Of a stretch of 15,891 bases of DNA, positions 7,546 to 14,311 are shown piece after piece. Source of the DNA: JBGPIT01 sp041485125 (GTDB lineage: Bacteria; Desulfobacterota; Binatia; UTPRO1); the NCBI GenBank assembly GCA_041485125.1, contig JBGPIT010000072.1:1-15891 (forward strand). The letters are read 5' to 3'. The notes below the pieces were generated by a model. The model saw nothing but the letters and a program-made list of their open reading frames with translations, was not told the DNA's origin and made no database searches. Positions within the stretch are counted from its first letter, which is position 1, and each line of letters starts with the position of its first letter. Made by a program: the position numbers and the translations under genes.

Positions 7546-7731
7546 TTGGCGAAGACGTGTCTACGAGTGAAGGCGCTGCAGCGCCAGAAGTTCAGCGTGC
7601 GGCAGTACAATCGCTGCCCGCTGTGCGGTCGTGCGCGCGCGTACTACCGGAAATTCGGAATCTGCCGCTTGTGCCTCCGCGATCTCGCCCGCAAGGGCCA
7701 GATCCCCGGCCTGATCAAGGCGAGCTGGTGA
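7546..7731 (+). CDS. rpsN: 30S ribosomal protein S14, zinc-binding type
   Basis: S14 is a small-subunit head protein needed for late assembly. The product is 61 residues, the short zinc-binding (type Z) form, not the 101-residue zinc-free form of E. coli. Zinc ligands are Cys24, Cys27, Cys40 and Cys43 (CPLC and CRLC), around YYRKFGI, and the protein ends GQIPGLIKASW. The start codon is TTG, supported by a perfect AGGAGG five bases upstream; no ATG or GTG start gives the MAK-type N-terminus. The residues after MAK (TCLRVKALQRQ) differ from the usual KxL pattern and add a fifth cysteine, Cys5. Confidence 0.95.
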   Translation: MAKTCLRVKALQRQKFSVRQYNRCPLCGRARAYYRKFGICRLCLRDLARKGQIPGLIKASW

Positions 7732-7735
7732 CGCG

Positions 7736-8134
7736 ATGTCGATGACCGATCCCATCGCGGATCTGCTGACGCGGATCCGGAACGGCAACCAGGCGCGCAA
7801 GGAGCGCGTCGACGTACCGTGGTCACGCACCAAGGAGTCGCTCGCGCGTGTGCTGGTCGCCGAGGGCTTCCTGCGCGACGCGGCGGTGGTGGGCGAGGGC
7901 ACCGCGAAGGTGATCCGTCTGGTCCTCAAGTACGATGAGCAGCGCCGTCCGGTGATCACCGGCCTCAAGCGGGTGAGCCGGCCGAGCCTGCGCATCTACG
8001 TCGGCAAGGACAACATTCCCGCCATCCGCAACGGACTCGGCATCAACGTGCTGTCGACGCCCGCCGGCATCCTCGTCGACCGCGAGGCGAAGCGACGCGG
8101 CGTCGGCGGCGAGCTGCTCTGCTCGGTATGGTGA
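7736..8134 (+). CDS. rpsH: 30S ribosomal protein S8
   Basis: S8 is a primary 16S rRNA binder and, in E. coli, the translational repressor of the spc operon acting near rplE. The product is 132 residues, the normal length. It begins MSMTDPIADLLTRIRNG, as in E. coli (MSMQDPIADML). The C-terminal RNA-binding part has RVSRPSLRIY and GLGINVLSTPAGILVDREAKRRGVGGELLC. A second ATG at 7742 would remove only two residues. It begins four bases after the rpsN stop. I did not find an obvious copy of the S8-binding helix around rplE by eye. Confidence 0.97.
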   Translation: MSMTDPIADLLTRIRNGNQARKERVDVPWSRTKESLARVLVAEGFLRDAAVVGEGTAKVIRLVLKYDEQRRPVITGLKRVSRPSLRIYVGKDNIPAIRNGLGINVLSTPAGILVDREAKRRGVGGELLCSVW

Positions 8135-8141
8135 GCTAGTC

Positions 8142-8687
8142 ATGTCACGCGTTGGAAAGAAGCCGATTCCGGTGCCCTCGGGGGTGACAGTCGCCCTGGA
8201 GAACGAGGAAGTCCGGGTCGCCGGACCGCGAGGGAAGCTCGGCGCCCGGATCAGCCCGCACGTCGAGGTCAAACTCGAGAACGGCACGGTCGTGTTCGTG
8301 CGGCGCGACGACTCGCGCGAGGCGCGCGGCGCGCACGGCCTGACGCGCAAGCTCGTCGCCAACATGGTGACCGGCGTCAGCACCGGCTTCCGCCGCGTGC
8401 TCGAGATCAACGGCGTCGGCTATCGCGCCGAAGCGAAGGGCCGCGAGCTCCATCTGGCGCTCGGCTACTCGCACCCGGTGGTCTTCAAGCTGCCCGAGGG
8501 CATCGACGCGAAGGTCGACAAGCAGACCGTGGTGACGCTCGAGGGCGCCGACCGCCAGGTGCTTGGCGAGGCGGCGGCCGCGATCCGCAAGCTCCGGCCA
8601 CCGGAACCGTACAAAGGCAAGGGCATCAAGTACGCCGAGGAAACCATCCGCCGGAAGGCCGGCAAGGCCGTCGGCGCGGCATCCTGA
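8142..8687 (+). CDS. rplF: 50S ribosomal protein L6
   Basis: L6 supports the GTPase-associated region near the sarcin-ricin loop. The product is 181 residues, near E. coli (177). It begins MSRVGKKPIPVPSGV and has the two tandem alpha/beta domains of the family. The second contains INGVGYRAEAKGRELHLALGYSHPV and ends RPPEPYKGKGIKYAEETIRRKAGK, a signature region. The ATG at 8142 follows the rpsH stop by seven bases, with GGTGAG six bases upstream. The tail is AVGAAS. Confidence 0.98.
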   Translation: MSRVGKKPIPVPSGVTVALENEEVRVAGPRGKLGARISPHVEVKLENGTVVFVRRDDSREARGAHGLTRKLVANMVTGVSTGFRRVLEINGVGYRAEAKGRELHLALGYSHPVVFKLPEGIDAKVDKQTVVTLEGADRQVLGEAAAAIRKLRPPEPYKGKGIKYAEETIRRKAGKAVGAAS

Positions 8688-8696
8688 GGAAGAGCA

Positions 8697-9062
8697 ATGT
8701 TCGGTGATCAACGTTCGCAAGCTCGGCAGCTCCGGCAAAAGCGCGTGCGTCGCAAGGTGCGCGGCAACGCGCAGCGCCCGCGGCTCTGCGTCTTCCGCAG
8801 CGAGAAGCACATGTACGTCCAGGTGATCTCGGACGAGACCGGGCAGACCTTGCTCGCGAGCTCGACCGTCGTCGCGGACGTCAAACGAAATCTCAAGAAG
8901 ACGACCGACGTCGCCGCCGCGAAGGCGCTCGGCCAACTGATCGGCAAGCGCTGCGTGGAGCAGGGGATCAAGTCGGCGGTCTTCGACCGCAACGGCTTCC
9001 TCTACCATGGCCGTGTGCGCGCGGTCGCCGAAGGCGCCCGCGAAGCCGGGCTGCAGATCTGA
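8697..9062 (+). CDS. rplR: 50S ribosomal protein L18
   Basis: L18 binds 5S rRNA together with L5. The product is 121 residues. The basic N-terminal arm (QLRQKRVRRKVRGNAQRPRL) precedes the core LCVFRSEKHMYVQVISD. The C-terminal FDRNGFLYHGRVRAVAEGARE is typical of the family. The ATG at 8697 is nine bases after the rplF stop, with GAGGA at the stop codon acting as the ribosome-binding site. Confidence 0.97.
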   Translation: MFGDQRSQARQLRQKRVRRKVRGNAQRPRLCVFRSEKHMYVQVISDETGQTLLASSTVVADVKRNLKKTTDVAAAKALGQLIGKRCVEQGIKSAVFDRNGFLYHGRVRAVAEGAREAGLQI

Positions 9063-9072
9063 CGGGAGTACA

Positions 9073-9585
9073 ATGGCGCGAGGACCAGCACGACGCATCG
9101 AGGCCCACGGCCTCGAGCTGAAAGAGAAAGTGGTGCACATCAACCGGGTCGCCAAGGTCGTCAAAGGCGGGCGGCGCTTCAGCTTCAGCGCGCTCGTCGT
9201 GGTCGGCGACGGGGCCGGCCACGTCGGCTACGGCCTCGGGAAGGCGAACGAGGTGCCCGAGGCCATCCGCAAGGGCATCGAGAAGGCGAAGAAGACGCTG
9301 ACGACCGTCCCGATCAAGGATGGCACCATCCCGTTCACGATCACCGGCATCTACGGAGCCGGCACCGTGCTGCTGCGTCCGGCCTCCGACGGCACGGGCG
9401 TCATCGCCGGCGGTGGTGTTCGCGCCGTCGTCGAGCTGGCGGGAATCCAGAACGTCCTCACCAAGTGCATCGGCTCCAACAACCCGCACAACATGGTCAA
9501 GGCGACCATGCAGGCGCTGAGCGAGCTGCGTGAGCCCGAGCGCGTCGCCGCGCTCCGCGGCAAGGAGCTCGCGGAGATCCGATGA
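9073..9585 (+). CDS. rpsE: 30S ribosomal protein S5
   Basis: S5 lies beside S4 and S3 and affects decoding fidelity. From the ATG at 9073 the product is 170 residues, close to E. coli (167). It has the double-stranded-RNA-binding fold with VAKVVKGGRRFSFSALVVVGD and GHVGYGLGKANEVPEAIRKG. The C-terminal domain holds GAGTVLLRPASDGTGVIAGG and KCIGSNNPHNMVKAT. CGGGAG at 9063-9068 precedes the start by a few bases. A longer frame from 9007 lies inside rplR and was rejected. The stop overlaps the rpmD start as ATGA. Confidence 0.97.
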   Translation: MARGPARRIEAHGLELKEKVVHINRVAKVVKGGRRFSFSALVVVGDGAGHVGYGLGKANEVPEAIRKGIEKAKKTLTTVPIKDGTIPFTITGIYGAGTVLLRPASDGTGVIAGGGVRAVVELAGIQNVLTKCIGSNNPHNMVKATMQALSELREPERVAALRGKELAEIR

Positions 9586-9776
9586 GCGGGAAGGGCAGTG
9601 CGAAGATGTTGAAGGTCACGCAAGTGAAGAGCCCCATCGGCGGCACCCGGCGCCAGCGCATGAGCCTGCGCGGCCTCGGCCTCGCCAAGATCGGCGGCTC
9701 GGTGATCGTGCAGAACAACCCGGCGACGCTCGGACTCATCCGCACCGTCGCCCATCTCGTCGTCGTCGAGGATTGA
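9582..9776 (+). CDS. rpmD: 50S ribosomal protein L30
   Basis: L30 is a small large-subunit protein between rpsE and rplO in the spc operon. The product is 64 residues from the ATG at 9582. The core is LKVTQVKSPIGG, then RRQRMSLRGLGLAKIG and VIVQNNPATLGLIRTVAHLV. An internal ATG at 9606 would give a 56-residue protein, nearer the E. coli length (59). I prefer 9582 because it overlaps the rpsE stop (ATGA) and has GGAG five bases upstream. Confidence 0.95.
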   Translation: MSGKGSAKMLKVTQVKSPIGGTRRQRMSLRGLGLAKIGGSVIVQNNPATLGLIRTVAHLVVVED

Positions 9777-9778
9777 GC

Positions 9779-10294
9779 GTGGACGCGAAGCAAGACCAAC
9801 CCGTGGAGCTCCTCGATCTCTCCAACCTGCATCCGGCGAAGGGCGCGCGGCGCGCGCGCAAGCGCATCGGCCGCGGCATCGGCTCCGGGACGGGCAAGAC
9901 CTCGGGCAAGGGACACAAGGGTCGCGGTGCGCGTTCGGGCGGCAACACGCCGCCGGGCTACGAGGGCGGTCAGATGCCGTTGCAACGGCGCTTGCCGAAG
10001 CGCGGCTTCCACAACCCGACGCGCGAGAGTTACAGCGTCGTCAACGTCGGGCAGCTCGACCGTTTCGCCGACGGCGCCACGATCGATCGCGACGTGCTCG
10101 TGGCCGCGGGCCTCGCCCACAAGAGCCGGCGGACGAAGCTCCTCGGCGAGGGCGAGATCGCCAAGCGGCTGACGATCAAGATCGACCGCATCAGCGAGTC
10201 CGCGCGGGCCAAGGTCACCGCCGCGGGCGGCAGCGTCGAGATGGCCGGTGGCGCGCTCGAGTCGCCCGGCGGCGGTCCGGACGAGGTGAGCTGA
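9779..10294 (+). CDS. rplO: 50S ribosomal protein L15
   Basis: L15 is a late-assembly protein of the large subunit with a long basic N-terminal extension buried in rRNA. The start is GTG at 9779, with GAGGA (9768-9772) six bases upstream. A TTG at 9773, overlapping the rpmD stop, and a GTG at 9803 are alternatives. The product is 171 residues against 144 in E. coli. Motifs are NLHPAKGARRARKRIGRGIG, GTGKTSGKGHKGRGARSGG and GFEGGQMPL-like (here GYEGGQMPLQRRLPKRGF). The extra length is mainly at the ends, including a Gly/acidic C-terminal tail, GGALESPGGGPDEVS. Confidence 0.95.
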   Translation: MDAKQDQPVELLDLSNLHPAKGARRARKRIGRGIGSGTGKTSGKGHKGRGARSGGNTPPGYEGGQMPLQRRLPKRGFHNPTRESYSVVNVGQLDRFADGATIDRDVLVAAGLAHKSRRTKLLGEGEIAKRLTIKIDRISESARAKVTAAGGSVEMAGGALESPGGGPDEVS

Positions 10295-10295
10295 G

Positions 10296-11609
10296 ATGTT
10301 GGGCGGCTTCCAGAACGCATCGCGGGTCCCGGAGCTCCGGCGGCGCATCCTCTTCACCTTCATGATGCTCGCGGTCTACCGGGTGGGTGTCGCGATCCCG
10401 ACGCCGGGGATCGACAGCGCCGCGCTGAAGCGCTTCTTCGAGGAGGCCGCCAACAACTTCTTCGGGCTGGTGAACCTCTTCTCCGGCGGCGCGCTCGAGC
10501 GCTTCTCGATCTTCGCGCTCGGCATCATGCCGTACATCAGCGCCTCGATCATTCTGCAGCTGCTGACGGTCGTCGTGCCGTATCTCGAGAAGCTCTCGAA
10601 AGAGGGCGAGATGGGCCGGCGCAAGATCACCCAGTACACGCGCTACGGCACCATCGTGCTCTCGATCGTGCAGAGCCTCTTCATCAGTGTCGGCCTCGAG
10701 CAAATCCAGTCGCCCACCGGCGCCTCGGTGGTGCTCAATCCAGGCTGGGGCTTCCGCCTGATGTGCATCATCACGCTCACCTCGGGCACCGCGTTCCTGA
10801 TGTGGCTCGGCGAGCAGATCACCGAGCGCGGCATCGGCAACGGCATCTCGCTCCTCATCTTCGCCGGCATCGTCGCCGCGTTCCCTTCGGCCACCGCGAC
10901 CACGTTCCAGTTTGTGCGCGAGGGTGAGATGAGCATCTTCACCTTGATCGCGCTGCTCGCGTTCATGGTGGTCGTGGTCGGCGTGATCATCTTCATGGAG
11001 CGCGGCGCGCGGCGTATCCCGGTGCAGTACGCCAAACGGGTCGTCGGCCGGAAGATGTACGGCGGCCAGACCTCGCACCTGCCGCTCAAGATCAATACCG
11101 CGGGCGTGATCCCACCGATCTTCGCCTCCTCGATCCTGATCTTCCCGGGCACCATCGCGAGCTTCTTCCCGGACAACCCGCTGGCGCAGCAGGCGGCGGA
11201 TCTCCTGTCGCCGGCGTCGATCCCCTACAATTTCCTCTACATTGGCCTGATCATCTTCTTTTGCTACTTCTACACCGCGGTCAGCTTCAATCCGGTCGAC
11301 GTCGCCGACAACATGAAGAAGTTCGGCGGCTACATTCCCGGCATCCGCCCCGGCAAGCGCACCGCGGAGTACATCGACCGCATCCTGACGCGCATCACGC
11401 TCGGCGGCGCGCTCTACCTCGCGGTGGTCTGCATTCTCCCCACGATCCTCATCTCGCGTTTCAATGTCACGTTCTTCTTCGGCGGCACGTCGTTGTTGAT
11501 CGTGGTGGGTGTCGCGCTCGACACCGTGTCGCAGATGGAAACCCATCTTCTCACGCGCAACTACGAAGGGTTCATGCGGCGCGGCCGGATACGCGGGCGG
11601 CGGGGCTGA
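10296..11609 (+). CDS. secY: Preprotein translocase subunit SecY
   Basis: SecY forms the inner-membrane protein-conducting channel with SecE and SecG, which are not in this window. The product is 437 residues, near E. coli (443). Ten hydrophobic segments can be placed roughly at 18-36, 72-94, 117-134, 152-171, 184-198, 213-234, 268-290, 312-330, 370-387 and 391-410. Signatures include ALGIMPYISASIILQLL (74-90), ITERGIGNGISLLIF and KINTAGVIPPIFA. The cytoplasmic loop KKFGGYIPGIRPG holds Arg351, equivalent to E. coli Arg357, important for SecA and ribosome contact. The C-terminus is very basic (RRGRIRGRRG). It starts one base after the rplO stop, with GAGGTGAG just upstream. Confidence 0.98.
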   Translation: MLGGFQNASRVPELRRRILFTFMMLAVYRVGVAIPTPGIDSAALKRFFEEAANNFFGLVNLFSGGALERFSIFALGIMPYISASIILQLLTVVVPYLEKLSKEGEMGRRKITQYTRYGTIVLSIVQSLFISVGLEQIQSPTGASVVLNPGWGFRLMCIITLTSGTAFLMWLGEQITERGIGNGISLLIFAGIVAAFPSATATTFQFVREGEMSIFTLIALLAFMVVVVGVIIFMERGARRIPVQYAKRVVGRKMYGGQTSHLPLKINTAGVIPPIFASSILIFPGTIASFFPDNPLAQQAADLLSPASIPYNFLYIGLIIFFCYFYTAVSFNPVDVADNMKKFGGYIPGIRPGKRTAEYIDRILTRITLGGALYLAVVCILPTILISRFNVTFFFGGTSLLIVVGVALDTVSQMETHLLTRNYEGFMRRGRIRGRRG

Positions 11610-11630
11610 GTGGGCCGAGGCCGCGCGCAG

Positions 11631-12281
11631 GTGAATTTGATCTTGATGGGACCGCCAGGAGCGGGGAAAGGAACGCAAGCGTTGCCGCTCGGCGAGCGGC
11701 TCAACGTCCCGTGCATCTCGACGGGCGAGATCTTGCGCGACGAGGTGAAGCGGAAGACGCCGCTCGGCGCCGAGGCGAAACGGTCGATGGACAAGGGCGA
11801 GCTCGTGCCCGACAACGTGATGATCAGCGTGATCGAGGAACGCCTGCGTCGTCCGGACACGCTCGGCGGGTTCATCCTCGACGGCTTTCCGCGTACCGTG
11901 CCGCAGGCGCAGGCGCTCGACGGCTCGCTCGCCGCGATCGGTCGTGACGTCGACAAGGTCGTCAGCTTGACGGTCCCGAAGGACGAGCTGGTGAAGCGGC
12001 TCTCCGGTCGCCGCACCTGCCGCAACTGCGGCGCGATGTACCACATCATCTTCGACCCGCCGACCAACGACGCGATCTGCAACCGCTGCAACGGCGACCT
12101 CTACCAGCGCGACGACGACCACGAGGACATCATCACCTCACGCCTCGAGGTCTACGACCGCCAGACCAAGCCGATGCTCGAGCACTACCGGAACCGCGGG
12201 CTGCTCGTGGAGGTCGACGGCACCGGCGGACGCGAGGACGTGGCGGCGCGGGTCCTCGCAGGGCTCGGGGTGCGTCGATGA
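11631..12281 (+). CDS. adk: Adenylate kinase, zinc-lid type
   Basis: Adenylate kinase catalyses ATP + AMP = 2 ADP in the cytoplasm. From GTG 11631 the product is 216 residues and starts MNLILMGPPGAGKGTQ, the family-standard N-terminus. The P-loop GPPGAGKGT is at 7-15. The AMP-binding STGEILRDEV is at 30-39 and DGFPRTV at 84-90. The long-type lid has a four-cysteine zinc site, Cys130, Cys133, Cys150 and Cys153 (CRNC and CNRC), replacing the hydrogen-bond network of E. coli Adk. A GTG at 11610, right after the secY stop, would add seven residues (MGRGRAQ) not typical of the family, so I prefer 11631; GAGG at 11617-11620 is ten bases upstream. The stop overlaps the map start. Confidence 0.95.
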   Translation: MNLILMGPPGAGKGTQALPLGERLNVPCISTGEILRDEVKRKTPLGAEAKRSMDKGELVPDNVMISVIEERLRRPDTLGGFILDGFPRTVPQAQALDGSLAAIGRDVDKVVSLTVPKDELVKRLSGRRTCRNCGAMYHIIFDPPTNDAICNRCNGDLYQRDDDHEDIITSRLEVYDRQTKPMLEHYRNRGLLVEVDGTGGREDVAARVLAGLGVRR

Positions 12282-13039
12282 TCGTGCTCAAGGGACCGGA
12301 AGAGATCGAGATCATGCGGCGCGCGAACGTGATCGTCGCCGAGGTGCTGGCGGAGCTCCGCGCCGCGGTCCGTCCGGGCGTCACCACCGCCGAGCTCGAC
12401 CGCATCGCCGAGGAGCTGACGCGCAAAAAAGGCGCGGTGCCTGCGTTCAAGGGCTACACGGTGGGCGGCCGGGTCTTTCCGGCGACGCTCTGCGTGTCGA
12501 TCAACGACGAGGTCGTACACGGCATCCCGTCGGGGAGTCGCGTGCTGCGCGACGGCGACATCGTCGGCCTCGACTTCGGCGTCTGCTACCGCGGCTACTA
12601 CGGCGACTCCGCGGTGACGGTCCCGGTCGGCGCCGTCACACCCGCGGCGACGAAGCTGATGCGCGCGACGCGCGAGGCGCTCGAGGCGGGCATCGAGGCG
12701 GCGCGTCCGGGGCGGCGGATCGGCGACGTCGGCGCCGCGATCCAGGCGCACGCCGAGGGGCAGGGCTTCTCGATCGTGCGCGACTTCGTCGGCCACGGCA
12801 TCGGCAAGCGCCTGCACGAGGATCCGCAGGTGCCGAACTTCGGTCAGGCCGACCGCGGCATCCGGCTGCGTGAGGGCATGGTCCTCGCGATCGAGCCGAT
12901 GCTCAACGTCGGCGGTCCGGAGGTCGAGCTCAAAGAGGACGGTTGGACGGCGGTCACCAGCGACGGCAGCCTCTCGGCGCACTTCGAGCATTCGGTCGCG
13001 ATCGTCGAGGGCGGCCCCTACGTGCTGAGTCAGCTGTGA
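12278..13039 (+). CDS. map: Methionine aminopeptidase type I
   Basis: This enzyme removes the initiator methionine from nascent proteins. The product is 253 residues, short type I without an N-terminal zinc extension. All five metal ligands are in place: Asp99, Asp110, His173, Glu206 and Glu237, matching E. coli Asp97, Asp108, His171, Glu204 and Glu235. The substrate-site His81 is in EVVHGIPS. GHGIGKRLHEDPQVPNFG and AIEPMLNVG are clear family motifs. The ATG overlaps the adk stop (ATGA). The position between adk and infA is common in spc operons of Gram-positive and several other bacteria. Confidence 0.98.
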   Translation: MIVLKGPEEIEIMRRANVIVAEVLAELRAAVRPGVTTAELDRIAEELTRKKGAVPAFKGYTVGGRVFPATLCVSINDEVVHGIPSGSRVLRDGDIVGLDFGVCYRGYYGDSAVTVPVGAVTPAATKLMRATREALEAGIEAARPGRRIGDVGAAIQAHAEGQGFSIVRDFVGHGIGKRLHEDPQVPNFGQADRGIRLREGMVLAIEPMLNVGGPEVELKEDGWTAVTSDGSLSAHFEHSVAIVEGGPYVLSQL

Positions 13040-13047
13040 GCATGCCC

Positions 13048-13266
13048 ATGCCGAAGGCGGAGTCGATCGCGGTGAACGGCACGGTCGTCGAGTCGATGCC
13101 GAATGCGGTCTTCCGGGTCGCGCTCGACAACGGGAAGAAGATCCTCGCGCACGTCGCGGGGGCGGTGCGGCTGCACTACATCAAGATCGTGCCGGGCGAC
13201 AAAGTGACGGTCGAGATCTCGCCGTACGATTTGAGCCGCGGCCGAATCACATACAGGATGAGATGA
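13048..13266 (+). CDS. infA: Translation initiation factor IF-1
   Basis: IF-1 binds the A site of the small subunit during initiation. From the ATG at 13048 the product is exactly 72 residues, the usual length, and it aligns without gaps to E. coli IF-1 as I recall it. OB-fold motifs are NGTVVESMPNAVFRVALDNG, LAHVAG and PGDKVTVEISPYDLSRGRITYR. An ATG at 13042 is in frame and would add two residues (MP). I chose 13048 because GTGAG (13036-13040), within the end of map, is then seven bases away. The stop is one base before the rpmJ start. Confidence 0.96.
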   Translation: MPKAESIAVNGTVVESMPNAVFRVALDNGKKILAHVAGAVRLHYIKIVPGDKVTVEISPYDLSRGRITYRMR

Positions 13267-13267
13267 C

Positions 13268-13381
13268 ATGAAGGTTCGCGCTTCAGTGAAGAAGATCTGC
13301 AAAAAGTGCCAGGTGGTGCGTCGCCAAGGCGTCGTGCGCATCCTGTGCTCCAACCCCCGGCACAAGCAGCGGCAGGGCTGA
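13268..13381 (+). CDS. rpmJ: 50S ribosomal protein L36
   Basis: L36 is the smallest ribosomal protein, a zinc ribbon of the large subunit. The product is 37 residues: MKVRASVKKICKKCQVVRR, then a short link, ILCSNPRHKQRQG. Zinc ligands are Cys11, Cys14, Cys27 and His32, the zinc-binding (C+) form. The ATG at 13268 follows the infA stop by one base, with AGGATGAG upstream. The TGA at 13379-13381 is followed directly by the rpsM ribosome-binding site. The infA-rpmJ-rpsM order is typical of bacteria with a merged spc/alpha cluster. Confidence 0.97.
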   Translation: MKVRASVKKICKKCQVVRRQGVVRILCSNPRHKQRQG

Positions 13382-13389
13382 GAGGATCC

Positions 13390-13767
13390 ATGGCACGCAT
13401 AGCGGGAGTCGATTTACCCAGGGCGAAGCGCGCGGAGATCGCGCTCACCTACATCTTCGGCATCGGGCGCAGCACCTCGCGCAAGATCCTCACGGAGGCG
13501 GGCGTCGGCTTCGACGTGAAGAGCGACAACTTCACCGAGGACGACCTGATCCGGCTCCGGCGCGCCATCGATACGTACAAAGTCGAGGGCGATCTGCGGC
13601 GTGAGGTCGCGATGAACATCAAGCGCTACGTCGATCTCGGCGCCTACCGCGGCCTGCGCCATCGCAAGAACCTGCCGGTTCGCGGCCAGCGCACCCACAC
13701 CAACGCGCGCACCCGCAAGGGTCCGCGCAAGACGATCGCCGGCAAGAAGCAGGCGCCCACCAAGTAG
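13390..13767 (+). CDS. rpsM: 30S ribosomal protein S13
   Basis: S13 sits at the top of the small-subunit head and makes intersubunit bridges and P-site tRNA contacts. From the ATG at 13390 the product is 125 residues against 118 in E. coli. It starts MARIAGVDLPRAKRAEIALTY; the following helix-two-turn-helix part reads FGIGRSTSRKIL. The C-terminal tail has RGLRHRKNLPVRGQRTHTNARTRKG (edges cited) and ends GKKQAPTK. GAGGA at 13382-13386 lies close to the start. A longer frame from 13306 overlaps rpmJ and was rejected. Confidence 0.97.
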   Translation: MARIAGVDLPRAKRAEIALTYIFGIGRSTSRKILTEAGVGFDVKSDNFTEDDLIRLRRAIDTYKVEGDLRREVAMNIKRYVDLGAYRGLRHRKNLPVRGQRTHTNARTRKGPRKTIAGKKQAPTK

Positions 13768-13788
13768 GGCTGATCGGAGCACGAGTTC

Positions 13789-14208
13789 ATGGCGAAACCC
13801 GACAACACCAGACCGGCCGCGCCCGACAAGGCGGCGACCCGGCGCAAGAAAGCGAAGCGCACCGTCCCCGAGGGCATCGCGCACATCCACTCGACGTTCA
13901 ACAACACGATCGTGACCATCACCGATCCGACCGGGAACGTCATTGCCTGGGCGAGCGCGGGAAACGTCGGCTTCAAAGGATCGCGCAAGGGTACGCCGTT
14001 CGCGGCGCAGCTCGCCGCCGAGGCGGCGGCTCGGCGCGCGATCGATGCCGGCATGCGCAGCGTCCAGGTCTTCGTGAAGGGCCCGGGCGCGGGCCGCGAG
14101 TCGGCGTTGCGCTCGCTGCAGGCGGCAGGGTTCAACATCAGCCTGATCAAGGACGTCACGCCGATCCCGCACAACGGCTGCCGGCCGCCCAAGCGGCGCC
14201 GGGTGTGA
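13789..14208 (+). CDS. rpsK: 30S ribosomal protein S11
   Basis: S11 lies on the platform of the small subunit near the E site. The product is 139 residues against 129 in E. coli; the difference is a charged N-terminal segment (AKPDNTRPAAPDKAATRRKK). The core has AHIHSTFNNTIVTITD, SRKGTPFAAQLAAE, FVKGPGAGRESALRSLQAAGF and the near-invariant ending DVTPIPHNGCRPPKRRRV. The ATG at 13789 is 21 bases after the rpsM stop, with GGAG nine bases upstream. A 103-base gap follows before rpsD. Confidence 0.97.
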   Translation: MAKPDNTRPAAPDKAATRRKKAKRTVPEGIAHIHSTFNNTIVTITDPTGNVIAWASAGNVGFKGSRKGTPFAAQLAAEAAARRAIDAGMRSVQVFVKGPGAGRESALRSLQAAGFNISLIKDVTPIPHNGCRPPKRRRV

Positions 14209-14311
14209 TCGGGCCGGCAATGACGATCGCATTCGGATCGAAGTTTCGCGGTGCCGCGCTCGTCGAAAGACAGGCGCCGGCCGACGTGGTCGGCCGAGGA
14301 GGTTCGTACTA
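14209..14311 (+). promoter_or_regulatory. rpsK-rpsD gap; hairpin abutting the rpsD ribosome-binding site
   Basis: The last 34 bases hold CGGCCGAC (14278-14285) and GTCGGCCG (14289-14296), an 8-bp perfect stem with a 3-base loop. Its 3' arm shares its last G with GAGGAGG (14296-14302), the strong Shine-Dalgarno of rpsD, nine bases before the GTG start. A 30-codon open frame (ATG 14220 to TAG 14310-14312) also fills the gap and overlaps the rpsD GTG by one base. S4 controls its own synthesis in E. coli and Bacillus, so a regulatory leader is plausible, but the role is inference. No terminator-like T-run is present. Confidence 0.45.

Noticed and set aside
8145..9164. 339-codon open frame on the minus strand
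   Set aside because: It is the shadow of rplF, rplR and the start of rpsE; no motif or ribosome-binding site supports it.
11610..11630. Upstream GTG start for adk at 11610
   Set aside because: It adds MGRGRAQ before the family-standard N-terminus. The GTG at 11631 gives 216 residues and begins MNLILMGPPGAGKG.
10215..12122. 635-codon open frame on the minus strand
   Set aside because: It is antisense to rplO, secY and adk. Its His/Arg/Asp/Glu-rich composition is the mirror of hydrophobic SecY codons, with no recognisable domain.
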